This document shows positions 1 through 9,100 of a stretch of 38,525 nucleotides of DNA, one piece after another. The DNA lies in contig SHZB01000011.1 in assembly GCA_009692485.1 (NCBI GenBank), positions 1 through 38,525 of the forward strand. The letters run 5' to 3'. Positions within the stretch are counted from its first letter, which is position 1. Every line of letters begins with the position of its first letter. The notes below the pieces were generated by a model, which ran no database searches, was not told the origin of the DNA, and saw only the letters and a list, made by a program, of their open reading frames with translations. Origin of the DNA: Myxococcales bacterium (GTDB taxonomy: Bacteria > Myxococcota_A > Polyangia > Polyangiales > Polyangiaceae). The position numbers were made by a program, and so were the translations under genes.

Positions 1-533
1 ACGGTCCCGAAGCAGGCACTGTTACCATTCGGAACCGGCTTTCCGGCACAGTCCGTGGCTGCCTGAATCCCCGGGTCGCACTGCTCGCGGCCATCAACGA
101 CGCCGTTGTTGCAGCACCCGGGCACGATGTAGCGGCGCAACGCAACGTCGACGCGCAGCGGATCTTGATCGACCAGCGCCTCGCTGCAGCCTTCGGCCGC
201 GACCTCCGTGGCGGTCTTGCCCACGACGTGGAAGACCCGGCTCACCCCGTCCTTCTCAAGCGATATGTCCTTGCACCATTTCGCGCCGCTCGCGCAGCTG
301 CGGTCCATCGGAAAACGCTGCGCCGCATCGGGCTCGTCCGTGACCCGCCCGGTTGCGGCATCGCAGTGCGCGCCCTCGCTCACGATGAGCTCCATGCTCG
401 TGACTTCGTCCAAGAGCCCTTGCGGCACGCGGATCGCAAGATCGATCGAGCTGCGTCCGTCTTCGCACGCGCCCGCCGCCACCAGGCCACACGACAAGGA
501 CGCGAACGAAACGAGGAAATGAAATCGCCGCAT
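1..533 (-). CDS. Cys-rich exported protein with DGREQCD motif, partial (C-terminus beyond left edge)
   Basis: I translated the minus strand directly. One frame stays open from the ATG at 533 to the window edge (177 codons). The N-terminus MRRFHFLVSFASLSCG is a signal peptide, perhaps of a lipoprotein (LVAAGAC followed by ED). Residues 25-135 are an acidic, beta-rich region with several Cys. A YIVPGCCNNGVVDGREQCD segment near residue 135 matches the Cys-rich repeat found in many myxobacterial secreted proteins (a CCxNGxxDxGEQCD-like pattern), and more Cys follow at the edge. The protein is therefore probably exported and disulfide-rich. Its function is unknown and further repeats may lie outside the window. 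It is on the same strand as the sigma/anti-sigma pair and lies downstream of it, separated by about 150 bp that contain short repeats. Confidence 0.7.
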   Translation of the reverse strand, partial: MRRFHFLVSFASLSCGLVAAGACEDGRSSIDLAIRVPQGLLDEVTSMELIVSEGAHCDAATGRVTDEPDAAQRFPMDRSCASGAKWCKDISLEKDGVSRVFHVVGKTATEVAAEGCSEALVDQDPLRVDVALRRYIVPGCCNNGVVDGREQCDPGIQAATDCAGKPVPNGNSACFGT

Positions 534-569
534 GCGCGGAGCATAATCGCTAGGCACCCGTGGAGGTAG

Positions 570-654
570 CTTCGCGCACTGCCTTCGCGCACTGCTTCCT
601 GCGCTGCCTCCTCAACGGCGCCGGCACTGCCTCGTCAACGGCGCAGGCACGTCG
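570..654. repeat. Two short tandem duplications between genes
   Basis: A 13-bp unit (CTTCGCGCACTGC) occurs twice head to tail at 570-582 and 583-595. A second unit of about 23 bp beginning TCAACGGCGC occurs at 612-634 and, shortened, at 635-654. Both lie in the gap between the anti-sigma gene and the Cys-rich gene. I see no gene in this gap. Confidence 0.7.
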
Positions 655-681
655 AGAAATCAGCGGCGCGCGAATGCCAAC

Positions 682-1821
682 TCAAAATGCCTTGGCGTCG
701 GCTGCGCCTTGCTCGCTCGGCTTCGACTTCTTCGCTGCGGCGTTGGGCGCGTCGGCCGGTGACTTCGGCGACGCTGCGGCTGCCGGTGACGCTGCGGCCG
801 TCTTCTTCGGCGCGCTCACGGCCTTGCTTCCGCTCGTGCCAGAGCCTGCCTGCGAGAGGGCCTCGCCCGCGCGCGCCCGGTACTCCGGATTCTCATTGAG
901 GGCCACCAGCAGCTCGCGTGCCTGCCGCGAGTCGCCCAGTTGCCGATGGCACTCAGCTTGTTCGAAAGCCGCATCCGCGCCGACGCCCGTCGCGCCGTAA
1001 CTCTTGCGTATCTGCTCGTAGCGAGGGACGGCATCCTTGCATCCCGTCGCGCCGCGCACGGAGCGCGCTTCGTAGAGAGCGGCGAGCGCTGCCCCCTCAC
1101 CGCCCGCGGCGTGCGCAGCGGCAAAGTCCTTACGCGCATCAGCGAGATCGCCGGCACGATAGCGAGCGAGCCCCCGTTGGAAGCGTCCGTCGCCTCCATC
1201 CGCTGCTTCTGCATCCACCGCGTTTGCTTTGCCTTTGGTAGCCACCGCCTCCGCACGCGAGGACCTGTCGTCAGCGCTTGCCGTCGCCGCGGCTGCGTGC
1301 CTCGGACCCTCGTTTGCCAGGCCACGCGCGTCGTTTTCTTCCGCCCTGCCTTCGGCAACGATGAGCGGACCTGCCGAAGGCGCGCGCGTCGCCGCCGGAT
1401 CCTTCGTCGCCGAAACGCCTTTTTCCGACGTGACATCTTCGGAGGAAACCGAGCGCACGGTGCCGGGAGTCGAACGCAGCAAGAGCATGCTCGAGCCAAG
1501 TACGAGCACGAGGATCGCCGCCATCGCGAGCTGAGGGCGCATCGCGTGCGCTCCGGCCCATGACAGTGAGCGCACGAGCTTTCGGTGCCACGGCTCCCCG
1601 CTCGCCGCGAGCTCGACCGCTGCCAGGATCCGATCTTCGAGATCGGCGCTCGGCTCGACCATCTTGAGCTCCGCAAGCTCCACCGTGGCCCGCAGTTGCG
1701 CCTCGAGTTCGCGGCATTCGCTGTCCGCATCCAGCTTTCGCTTCACGGCGGCGCGCGTGACCTCATCGAGCTCTCCGTAGAGATACCCAAGAAGGTTTTG
1801 TTCGAATCGTTCGCGGTCCAT
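682..1821 (-). CDS. Membrane anti-sigma factor-like protein with periplasmic TPR region
   Basis: The protein has 379 aa from the ATG at 1821. Residues 1-75 (MDRERFEQNLLGYLYGELDE...) have the acidic helical form of an anti-sigma N-terminal domain, but without the HxxxCxxC zinc motif. One TM segment spans about residues 97-116 (LAMAAILVLVLGSSMLLL). Beyond it is a long Ala/Ser-rich linker, a TPR-like helical stretch (RGLARYRAGDLADARKDFAAA, ALYEARSVRGATGCKDAV) and an Ala/Lys/Pro-rich tail. The start at 1821 lies 7 bp after the sigma stop; the open frame reaches back to 1863 but would then overlap the sigma gene. It very likely holds the upstream ECF sigma factor inactive at the inner membrane, while the TPR part could sense an envelope partner (inference). 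With no zinc motif, it could instead be a scaffold. Confidence 0.75.
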   Translation of the reverse strand: MDRERFEQNLLGYLYGELDEVTRAAVKRKLDADSECRELEAQLRATVELAELKMVEPSADLEDRILAAVELAASGEPWHRKLVRSLSWAGAHAMRPQLAMAAILVLVLGSSMLLLRSTPGTVRSVSSEDVTSEKGVSATKDPAATRAPSAGPLIVAEGRAEENDARGLANEGPRHAAAATASADDRSSRAEAVATKGKANAVDAEAADGGDGRFQRGLARYRAGDLADARKDFAAAHAAGGEGAALAALYEARSVRGATGCKDAVPRYEQIRKSYGATGVGADAAFEQAECHRQLGDSRQARELLVALNENPEYRARAGEALSQAGSGTSGSKAVSAPKKTAAASPAAAASPKSPADAPNAAAKKSKPSEQGAADAKAF

Positions 1822-1828
1822 GGTGCCG

Positions 1829-2443
1829 TCACCGCAGTGCGCGGGCGTACTCCTCGTATTCACTCAGCGCTTCTTTGAGTCGCTCGAGCGCGTATCGCAT
1901 ACGGCTCTTCACCGTATTCTCCGGGGCGCCCGTGATCGCCGCAATTTCTTTGAAGGATACCTTTGCAACCTGGCGCAAAACGAACACCTCTCTTTGTTCG
2001 TCTGGCAGCTCCTCGACCGCTCGCTCCACGCGTTCGGCGATATCGCGGCTCACGAGGCGCCGATCCGCCGCGGCTTCGGGGTGATCATCGGCGATGCGGT
2101 CGCCCAGCGACGTACCGGTGTCGCCGTCACCGAGCGGTTGATCGAGGGACGCGTGGCGGCGGTGCGACATCTTGCGGAGATGGTCGATGCAGAGGTTGCG
2201 TGCGATCGAGAGAGTCCACGTCATGAAGCGGGATTCGTGCTTGAAGCCGGCGGCGTTCTGCACGATGCGGACGAACACATCCTGGGTGAGATCCTCCGCC
2301 GCGGCCGGGCTGCGAACGTGCCGAAGGATGAAGTTGAAGACCAAACCTTTGTGTCGCCGGACGAGCGTCGCGAGCGCCCGCCGGTCCCCACCCTGAAACC
2401 GCAGCATCAGGGTCTCGTCGGCGGTGTCGTTTAGCTCCGCCAT
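1829..2443 (-). CDS. ECF-family RNA polymerase sigma factor
   Basis: This 204-aa protein from the ATG at 2443 (MAELNDTADETLM) has the two-domain form of an ECF sigma factor. Region 2 contains EDLTQDVFVRIVQNA and FMTWTLSIARNLCIDHLRK. Region 4 contains ELPDEQREVFVLRQVAKVSF and an HTH segment (FKEIAAITGAPENTVKSRM). The frame is open back to 2542, but the extra 33 residues are Pro/Arg-rich, unlike a sigma N-terminus, and overlap a hairpin, so 2443 is preferred. The next gene on the strand is its likely anti-sigma factor. The pair diverges from the envelope-machine operon starting at 2719, which makes that operon a plausible target. No ECF-type promoter could be assigned with confidence. Confidence 0.92.
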   Translation of the reverse strand: MAELNDTADETLMLRFQGGDRRALATLVRRHKGLVFNFILRHVRSPAAAEDLTQDVFVRIVQNAAGFKHESRFMTWTLSIARNLCIDHLRKMSHRRHASLDQPLGDGDTGTSLGDRIADDHPEAAADRRLVSRDIAERVERAVEELPDEQREVFVLRQVAKVSFKEIAAITGAPENTVKSRMRYALERLKEALSEYEEYARALR

Positions 2444-2506
2444 GCCGCTCTCGGCGCGTCCAGGCTCGGCTCGTGGGTCCGACTCTCGGTTCGGCTGAGA
2501 CGCGCC

Positions 2507-2530
2507 GGGCCGCAAAAAGATTTGCGGGCC
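2507..2530 (-). promoter_or_regulatory. Hairpin upstream of the sigma gene
   Basis: Ten-base arms at 2507-2516 and 2521-2530 (CGCAAA/TTTGCG core, one mismatch) close a 4-nt loop. On the minus strand the loop and second arm give a TCTTTTT run. It would lie in the 5' leader of the sigma mRNA, about 65 nt before the start codon. It could be a leader structure or a terminator of upstream transcription; the sequence does not decide. Confidence 0.4.
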
Positions 2531-2638
2531 ATGGCGCCACACTAACAGCGTGTTGCAACCGGATCGGCAGAATTCTCGGACCCGGACCCGCAGCGCGCAA
2601 GGAATATGCGCTCGCCTCCGACGAGCCGGTTTCCGGCG

Positions 2639-2668
2639 TTGCTACCGCGGCGCAAGCCCGACTAGACT
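2639..2668 (+). promoter_or_regulatory. Candidate sigma-70 promoter for the envelope operon
   Basis: TTGCTA (2639-2644) and TAGACT (2663-2668) are separated by 18 bp, 50 bp before the first operon gene. It matches the consensus only moderately. A divergent ECF-controlled promoter is an alternative. Confidence 0.35.
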
Positions 2669-2718
2669 ACCTGCGCGGTCTCCCCGGTGTTGGGGCAAGG
2701 CCGCCTGCGAGGAATTTC

Positions 2719-3669
2719 ATGGATTTCCGACGGACCGTCCTTCGCGTTGGCTTTCCGGTGCGTGCCATCCGGGCGCAGCGAGCGAACGCGCCCATTGTGG
2801 CACTCTTACTCGTGGCGCTCGTGGGCTCATCGTGGGTGACTCGCGCCGCCTTCGCGCAACCAGCGCCAGCCGCTGCGCCGCCACCTGCCGCCGGATTGCC
2901 CGCAACGCCACCTGCCGCCGGACTGCCCGCAACGCCACCTGCCGCCGGACTGCCCGCCACGCCGGCTGCCGCCGGACTGCCCGCCGCTGCACCGCCGGCT
3001 GCCGCCGGACTGCCCGCGTCGACACCACCCGCTTCGCCACCTGCCGCAGCGGCCGCCGCGGTCACTGCGCCCGCCGCTGCTGGCCCCGCCGTCGCTGCTC
3101 CCGTCGTGCGCGCGCCGGGTGCCGTCGATGCCGCGACACACTCCGTGCGCCTGCGAGATCTTCAGCAGCGCATCGACCAGCTCAAGGAGCAAATTCGCCG
3201 CAGCCATACGCGGCTCTCGCTCCTGAGCGACACGATCCTCTCGAGCGGTGCGGCCGGCTCGCGCGCCTCGATTCAGCTCGAAAACAAGCTCTCGAGCCTG
3301 TTCTCGGTGACGAAGGCGTTGGTCGTCCTCGACGGCGCCGTCCAGTACAACAAGGCCGATCGTTCCGGCGTCCTCTCCGAGCAGAAGACCATCCCCGTCT
3401 TCAGCGGCTCGATCCCCCCAGGCGACCACTTGGTACAGGTGCTCGTGAATTTAAGGGGCGACGGATACGGCGTCTTCTCGTATCTCCGCGGCTATCGATT
3501 CGAGGTGCGCTCGAGCCATTCTTTCACCGCGCTCGAAGGAAAGACCACGCGGCTTCGCATTCTCGCTTATGAAAAGGGCGGCGCCACGACCCCACTCGAA
3601 GAGCGCCCCGCGATTCGATACCTCGAGAAGATCGTCAGCGGCCTCGTCGAGGCCGGCACCGGAAACTGA
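2719..3669 (+). CDS. Exported coiled-coil/beta-sandwich protein with Pro-Ala repeat linker, first gene of Glt/Nfs-like operon
   Basis: The protein has 316 aa from the ATG at 2719, which is preceded by GAGGAA at 5-nt spacing; the frame is open further upstream but without a good start. A signal peptide covers residues 1-46 (APIVALLLVALVGSSWV...AFA). Residues 47-135 are a low-complexity AGLPATPPA repeat encoded by a 27-bp tandem repeat. Residues about 140-185 are a coiled coil (LRDLQQRIDQLKEQIRRSHTR). The rest is a beta-rich domain (KALVVLDGAVQYN, IPPGDHLVQVLVNLRGDGYG). Such Pro/Ala-linker proteins can be misnamed dihydrolipoamide acetyltransferase; no lipoyl domain or acetyltransferase core is visible. 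It is probably a periplasmic or envelope-attached structural part of the machine encoded downstream. The function is not known. Confidence 0.8.
   Translation: MDFRRTVLRVGFPVRAIRAQRANAPIVALLLVALVGSSWVTRAAFAQPAPAAAPPPAAGLPATPPAAGLPATPPAAGLPATPAAAGLPAAAPPAAAGLPASTPPASPPAAAAAAVTAPAAAGPAVAAPVVRAPGAVDAATHSVRLRDLQQRIDQLKEQIRRSHTRLSLLSDTILSSGAAGSRASIQLENKLSSLFSVTKALVVLDGAVQYNKADRSGVLSEQKTIPVFSGSIPPGDHLVQVLVNLRGDGYGVFSYLRGYRFEVRSSHSFTALEGKTTRLRILAYEKGGATTPLEERPAIRYLEKIVSGLVEAGTGN
2884..3020 (+). repeat. 27-bp in-frame tandem repeat (AGLPATPPA)
   Basis: Three near-identical 27-bp units (2884-2910, 2911-2937, 2938-2964) and two degenerate ones encode the Pro/Ala linker of the exported protein. The unit length is a multiple of three, so copy changes keep the frame. 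Confidence 0.85.
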
Positions 3670-3747
3670 CGCTCGAGCGGCGGCGCGGCTCTTTGCGCCG
3701 AGTTCTGATTCTTACACACGAGACTTCGATTGCTGACTTCCACGGAA

Positions 3748-6168
3748 ATGGGGCATCTGCCGGCGCGGCGAGCGATGTGGCGCAACGCCCTGCGTTGGTT
3801 GGCGCGAAAGCCCGTATTTCCGGCGATCGCGGCGCTGGCCGTGACCTTGTGTTCGTCTCCGCAGGCACACGCCGAGAACCCAGAGCAGGCCTTCAAGGGC
3901 GCGAGCGATCAGATCCAATCCACGGTCTCGGACGCCAGCGCGATTGAGCAAGCGATCGCCATTCAGAAGCAACGGGCGCGCGGTCCCCAGCAGCGCATTG
4001 CCGACGCCGTCCTGCTCATGGGCGTCAAGGATTTCGACCGCGCCGCCGACGTTCTCAACGAGGTTGTAGAGCAGTATCCCGATCACGCGACCGCGTTTGC
4101 CGACGGCCTGCAGCTGCTCGGCGAGACCTACTTCCTTTCGAAGCAATACCTCTCCGCACAGCGCGTTTTCACGAAGCTGGTCGAGCGCGGCACCGAGGCG
4201 CGCTTCCAGCCCTATCGCGAGCGCGCGGTGATCCGGCTCGTGGACATCGCCCTTCGGCTTCGTGACTTCGCTTCGCTCGATCGGCTGTTTTCGCTCGTCG
4301 GACAGCTCAGCAACGAGGCCTCCAGCGGGATGTCCTACGCCCGCGGCAAGGGCCTCTTGGCGCAAGGTAAGCTCGACGCCGCGGAGGTGTCGTTGCGAGC
4401 CGTCGCGGCGGATAGTCAGTTCGCCCACCAGGCGAAGTACCTCGCGGCGGTGCTCGCAATTCGGCGTGTGGCACAGCGCGCCGGAAAGCCGGGCGACCCG
4501 CTGCCAAAGGGCCGCTACGACGAGGCGGTTTCACGATTCCGCGAGGCGACCAAGCTTGCCGGCGACTCCGCCGAGCATCGCCACGTCATCGATCTCGCCT
4601 GGCTCGGCATCGGCCGGCTCATGTTCGAGATGAATCAACTCTCGCAGTCCGTCGAGGCATTCAACCGCATCGACCGCACCTCACCCGAGTTCGGCACGAT
4701 GCTCTACGAGCTTGCCTGGGTGTACGTCCGGATCGGCGACTTTACCCGAGCCCAGCGCGCCCTGGAGGTGCTCGCCGTGTCGGCGCCAGCGAGCCAAGAC
4801 GTTGCCGATGCGGCGCTCCTTCGCGCGGACTTGATGCTGCGCGCGGGACAGTTCGACAAGTCGGTCAAGGTCTATGAGAGCGTCCTCGGCACCTACGACT
4901 CCATGCGCGAGCGGCTCGATTTTTTCCTCGGCTCCACGAACGATCCGGGCGTTTTCTTCGACACGCTGAGCGCCGAACAGCTCGAGCTCTTCGAGTCGGC
5001 GAAGCTTCCGTCGTTGGTCCTACGCTGGGCGCGCGAAGGCGATGATGGCGCGACGGCATTCGCCCTCATCGACGATCTGACGACGTGCCGGCGCCTCATC
5101 AAAGAGTCGAACGAGATGATTGAGCGGCTGAACGCAGTGCTCACGTCTCCCAACAAAATCCGGGCGATTCCGAGCCTCAAGTCGGGCGCAGAGCGTGGTC
5201 TCGGTCTCTTGAACGGCATCGCGCTCGCCCGGATGCGCGTCGGCGGCGGAGTCGACGGCGTCGATGCGAAGCAACTGACGCCAGAATTGCGTGATGCACG
5301 GGCTCAGCGGAAGGCTCTCGAGCAGCGGCTCTCCCTCGTTCCGGTCACGAGCGGCGATTTTTCCGCGCGCGAGCAGCAGGCGAAAAAACAGTGGAACGTC
5401 GCGTCACAATCGCTGATGCGGATCGATCTGGAGATCGACACGCTGCAAGCGACCATCAATGGGCTGGAGCGGATGCTCAACGACGCTCCGCAGCAGGGCA
5501 TCGTCCGTAGTCCGCAGCAGCTTCAGATGTATCGGCATTCGCTCGAGGAGCAGAAGCGGCTCGTGGCGCAGTATCGAGCCGAGGGCGGTGAGCTTCGGCG
5601 CGTCATCGATGCCGGCAAGATTCAAGTTGGGTTCGGCGACAAGCGTTTCATCGAGGATGAACAGGTTCGCAAACAATACGCCCAGCTTCTCTGGAAAGAG
5701 GTCCGCCTCGCCGTGCAGGGGGCAGGCGGCGCCGCCCTCGCAGAATACGCAAAACGCCTCGTGCCGCTGTTGACGCTCGCGGATGATACCGAGCAGAAGA
5801 TCGAAGCCACGCTCCGTAAACTCTACGCCACGGTCCAAGATAAGGTGGCCGAGCTTCGGCGCGTCGTGCAGCACGAGACGCAAAACGTCGTCGAGTTTTC
5901 CCTTCGGCTAGACGCTCTCGACGGCGAAGCGCGCAGCGTCGTCGGCGGCATCGCGATGCGAAATTTCGGCCTCGTACGTGAACGTCTCAAGAACATCGTG
6001 CTCCGCGCCGATGTTGGGATCACCGAAGAGGCATGGGAGGTCCGCGAAGAGCAGCAGACGCGCGTGCGCCGCCTCAAAGTCGAGAAGACCCGCACCGAGA
6101 ATCGCCTGCAGGAGGAGCTCGATGAGGTCCTAGACGACAGCGGGAATACCGAGTCGGAGGAAGATTGA
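3748..6168 (+). CDS. Large periplasmic TPR/coiled-coil protein of the Glt/Nfs-like operon
   Basis: The protein has about 806 aa with a signal peptide (ARKPVFPAIAALAVTL...AHA). The N-terminal half has TPR-like helix pairs (VLLMGVKDFDRAADVLNEVV, LYELAWVYVRIGDFTRAQRA). The C-terminal half, about residues 480-800, is largely coiled coil (RDARAQRKALEQRLSLV, EEQKRLVAQYRAEGGELRR) and ends in an acidic EELDEVLDDSGNTESEED tail. Start choice is uncertain: ATG at 3748 or 3775, or a TTG at 3730 that has a weak GAG. It overlaps the next gene by 4 bp and its last codons supply that gene's GGAGG ribosome site, so the two are translationally coupled. It is likely a periplasmic scaffold. I do not recognise a specific named homologue. 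Confidence 0.85.
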   Translation: MGHLPARRAMWRNALRWLARKPVFPAIAALAVTLCSSPQAHAENPEQAFKGASDQIQSTVSDASAIEQAIAIQKQRARGPQQRIADAVLLMGVKDFDRAADVLNEVVEQYPDHATAFADGLQLLGETYFLSKQYLSAQRVFTKLVERGTEARFQPYRERAVIRLVDIALRLRDFASLDRLFSLVGQLSNEASSGMSYARGKGLLAQGKLDAAEVSLRAVAADSQFAHQAKYLAAVLAIRRVAQRAGKPGDPLPKGRYDEAVSRFREATKLAGDSAEHRHVIDLAWLGIGRLMFEMNQLSQSVEAFNRIDRTSPEFGTMLYELAWVYVRIGDFTRAQRALEVLAVSAPASQDVADAALLRADLMLRAGQFDKSVKVYESVLGTYDSMRERLDFFLGSTNDPGVFFDTLSAEQLELFESAKLPSLVLRWAREGDDGATAFALIDDLTTCRRLIKESNEMIERLNAVLTSPNKIRAIPSLKSGAERGLGLLNGIALARMRVGGGVDGVDAKQLTPELRDARAQRKALEQRLSLVPVTSGDFSAREQQAKKQWNVASQSLMRIDLEIDTLQATINGLERMLNDAPQQGIVRSPQQLQMYRHSLEEQKRLVAQYRAEGGELRRVIDAGKIQVGFGDKRFIEDEQVRKQYAQLLWKEVRLAVQGAGGAALAEYAKRLVPLLTLADDTEQKIEATLRKLYATVQDKVAELRRVVQHETQNVVEFSLRLDALDGEARSVVGGIAMRNFGLVRERLKNIVLRADVGITEEAWEVREEQQTRVRRLKVEKTRTENRLQEELDEVLDDSGNTESEED

Positions 6169-9100
6169 GCCTCGTGAACTTCCCGATCTTGCCAGCTTCA
6201 AGCCGTGCGCCCAAGTCGCGTGCCGCACGCCTCCAGCACGCGACCACGAGCGCCGGCGAGACTTGCGCATGCGGCTCGCTGGGCATTCGAGGCCGCGTCC
6301 TGCGGCGGCTCCTCACTGGGCTCGGCGGATTCGCTGCGACCATCATCGCGGCACAGGCGCTATCGCAACCGGCAGCGCCCACGCCCGCCAGTTCTGCCAC
6401 GCCCGCCAGCTCTGCCACGCCCGCCAGTTCTGCCACGCCCGCCAGCTCTGCCACGCCCGCCAGCTCAGCCACGCCCGGCGTACCGGCAGCCGTCAAGCCG
6501 CGCTCGCGCAAATCTGCGCCGAAGCGGCCCGACCCGGCGTCGGCGCAGAGCGAGGCTCTCGCGGAGATGGAGCGGGAGGCTTCACGCTACGAGGCGGACG
6601 CGCGCGACTACCGCAGCACGATGACGCGCATCATTCGCCATCACTACGAAGAGAAGCGCAAGCGGGTCCTGTCCGCGCTCGAGCGGGAAATTGGCATCGA
6701 ATCGAAGTCGATGCGCGAGGCGCGCGATGAGGCGATTCGGCGGCTCGAGGTCTTCGTCGCCAAATACTCGGGCGCCGCGGCCCACCCGGAAAACACGCCC
6801 GATTCCATGTTTCGGCTTGCGGCCCTCTACGAAGAGCGTGCGCGCGACGTCGCCGACCAGACTCCGCTAGAGCCCGGAAAGGCGCCGCCCGAGCCCGACC
6901 TCAGCACGGCCATCGCTCTCTACAAGCGCATCGTTCGGGAGTTTCCTAAGTATCGCGAGCTCGCCGGCGCGTACTACTACCTCGGGCACGCGCTCAACGA
7001 TGGCGGACGCCTCGAGGAGGCGCAGCAGATCTGGCGCTCGCTCGTTTGCAGAAACCAGTATCCGTATCCGGTGCCGCCGGACCCGAAAGACGCGACCAAG
7101 GACAGCGTCGCGCGTTTGCCACAGGACCACGACAGCGAGTGGTGGCTGGGCTGGCTGACGCGCCATCCGGAGCCTCTCGACAAGATGCGAGAGAAGCCGC
7201 GTGTAGCCAGGCCGGGACGTGCCGCACCCGACGCCCCAGTCGCCGTCACGGACGACGAAGAGTCCTACAAGAATCCCTTCTCCGAGGACTGCCGTCCCAT
7301 CCCACAAGTGGCCGAGCCCGGCGAGCCTCCGCGTTACCTCGCCGAGATTTGGTGGCGAATTGGCGACTACTACTTTGACGAGATTGATCCGCAAGGCGGC
7401 CCCTACAACTACAACCGGGCGGAGAGCGGATATGACCACTCGCTCAAATTCGACCGGCCTCCGGTCTACGACGTCTCGATGTACAAGCTCGCTTGGACCT
7501 TCTTCAAGCAGCAGCGCTACGAGACCGCCGTTCACAAGTTCGTCGACTTGCTCGTCTTGACCGATAAGCGCGAGGCCGAGACGGGCAATCCCGGCGCCGA
7601 CTTTCGCAATGAGGCATACGCGTACATCGCCGGCTCGATGACGTACCTCGATTTCAAGGGACCTGCTCGCAACGATCCGTACATGGCGCGCAACGACGTC
7701 TTCGACCTCTACAGCGACCCGGCGCAGGTTGAAGAGGCGATGCACGTCGCCATCACGCGCGTTCAAGATCCGACCCTTCTTCCACAAGACAAGCGGTGGA
7801 CGGTAGAGATCTACCGCGCGTTGGCCTTCGAGTTTCGTGAGTACAATCAACAGCACAACCTGATCGAGATCGACGAGCTGATGTTGGCCAAATGGCCTCT
7901 GCATCGCGATGCGCCGTCGGTGCAAAACCAGATTGCGCAGGTCTACGAGCAGCTTGCATCCGTGGCCCGTGGCGCAGAGACGGAGCGTTACGCGGCAAAG
8001 GCCTTAGAGGCGCGCGGCAAGCTCGTGAACTACGTCACGCAACCTGGCCATACGCCAGAGTGGGTCGAGGCCAACAAGGAAGATCCAGAGGCCGTTCGGG
8101 CTGCCGAACAGCTCGTACGCGGAGGCCTTCGACGGGCCGCGGCTGACCACACCAACATTGCGCGCAATTTCATTCAACGCGCGAGAAGCGCCGATGACGA
8201 GGGCGAGCGTGCGGCCGCGTACGAACAGGCGCTCCCCGAATATCGGCTCGCTGCGAAGGCATGGGGCAGCTATTTGCTTCAGGACGAGAACGCGGAAGAC
8301 GCCTACGAGAGTCGATTCTGGCTTGCGGATTCGTACACCAACATCGTCCTCGTGAAGGCGCAGTTGGGCCGGATTCCCGAGCCGGAAGATGTGGCTATTG
8401 CCCAGACGACCGCCCGCGAAGTGCGAGATTCGAACGAGGACGAGAAGTATCTGCAGCCCGCGGGGATCATGGTCGTGCGCGTCGCACAGCAGGTCGTCGC
8501 GGCGAATTACGTTCAATACGAAAAGTCCGGCGGCACAGTCGGCTTCCCCGAGCGCAAAGAGGTCCAGACAGAGAAGTACGACGACAACGGTGAGACCAAA
8601 GACCGCGTCGTGAAAGCGGACGTGCCGCAGCCCATCGTCGACCTCGTTGCCGCTTTCGACGAATACGCCGAGGTCGTCCCGGTCGAGGCCGACCCCTACG
8701 ACAACCACAATCTCTTTGCCTACCAGTCCGGCGAGATCCCGTTCTTGTATGGCCAATTCGATTTGGCAAAGACACGGCTCGAGCCGATCTACGAGCAGCA
8801 CTGCGGCAAATCTCGCTATGGCTATGACGCGTGGAAGAAGCTCATCACGATGGCCAATCTCGAGGGCAACTTCGAGAAGAGCCACGCGCTCGCGACGGCA
8901 GCGACGACGAGGAGCTGCGCGCTCACCGATGCCGACAAGGCGATCGAAGACGCTCTAAGCAAGGGCACGATCGAGACCGGTTTCTACAAAGAAGCCTTCA
9001 AGGCCTACACAGCGGCCGAAGAAATGAAGGAAGATTCTCCCGAGCGTCGAAAGCTGTGGGCCAAGGCGGCACAGCTTTATGAAGAGGCGCTCAAGGCGGC

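Noticed and set aside
2719-3669. Dihydrolipoamide acetyltransferase
   Set aside because: The Pro/Ala linker resembles E2 linkers only in composition; no lipoyl or catalytic domain is present and there is a signal peptide.
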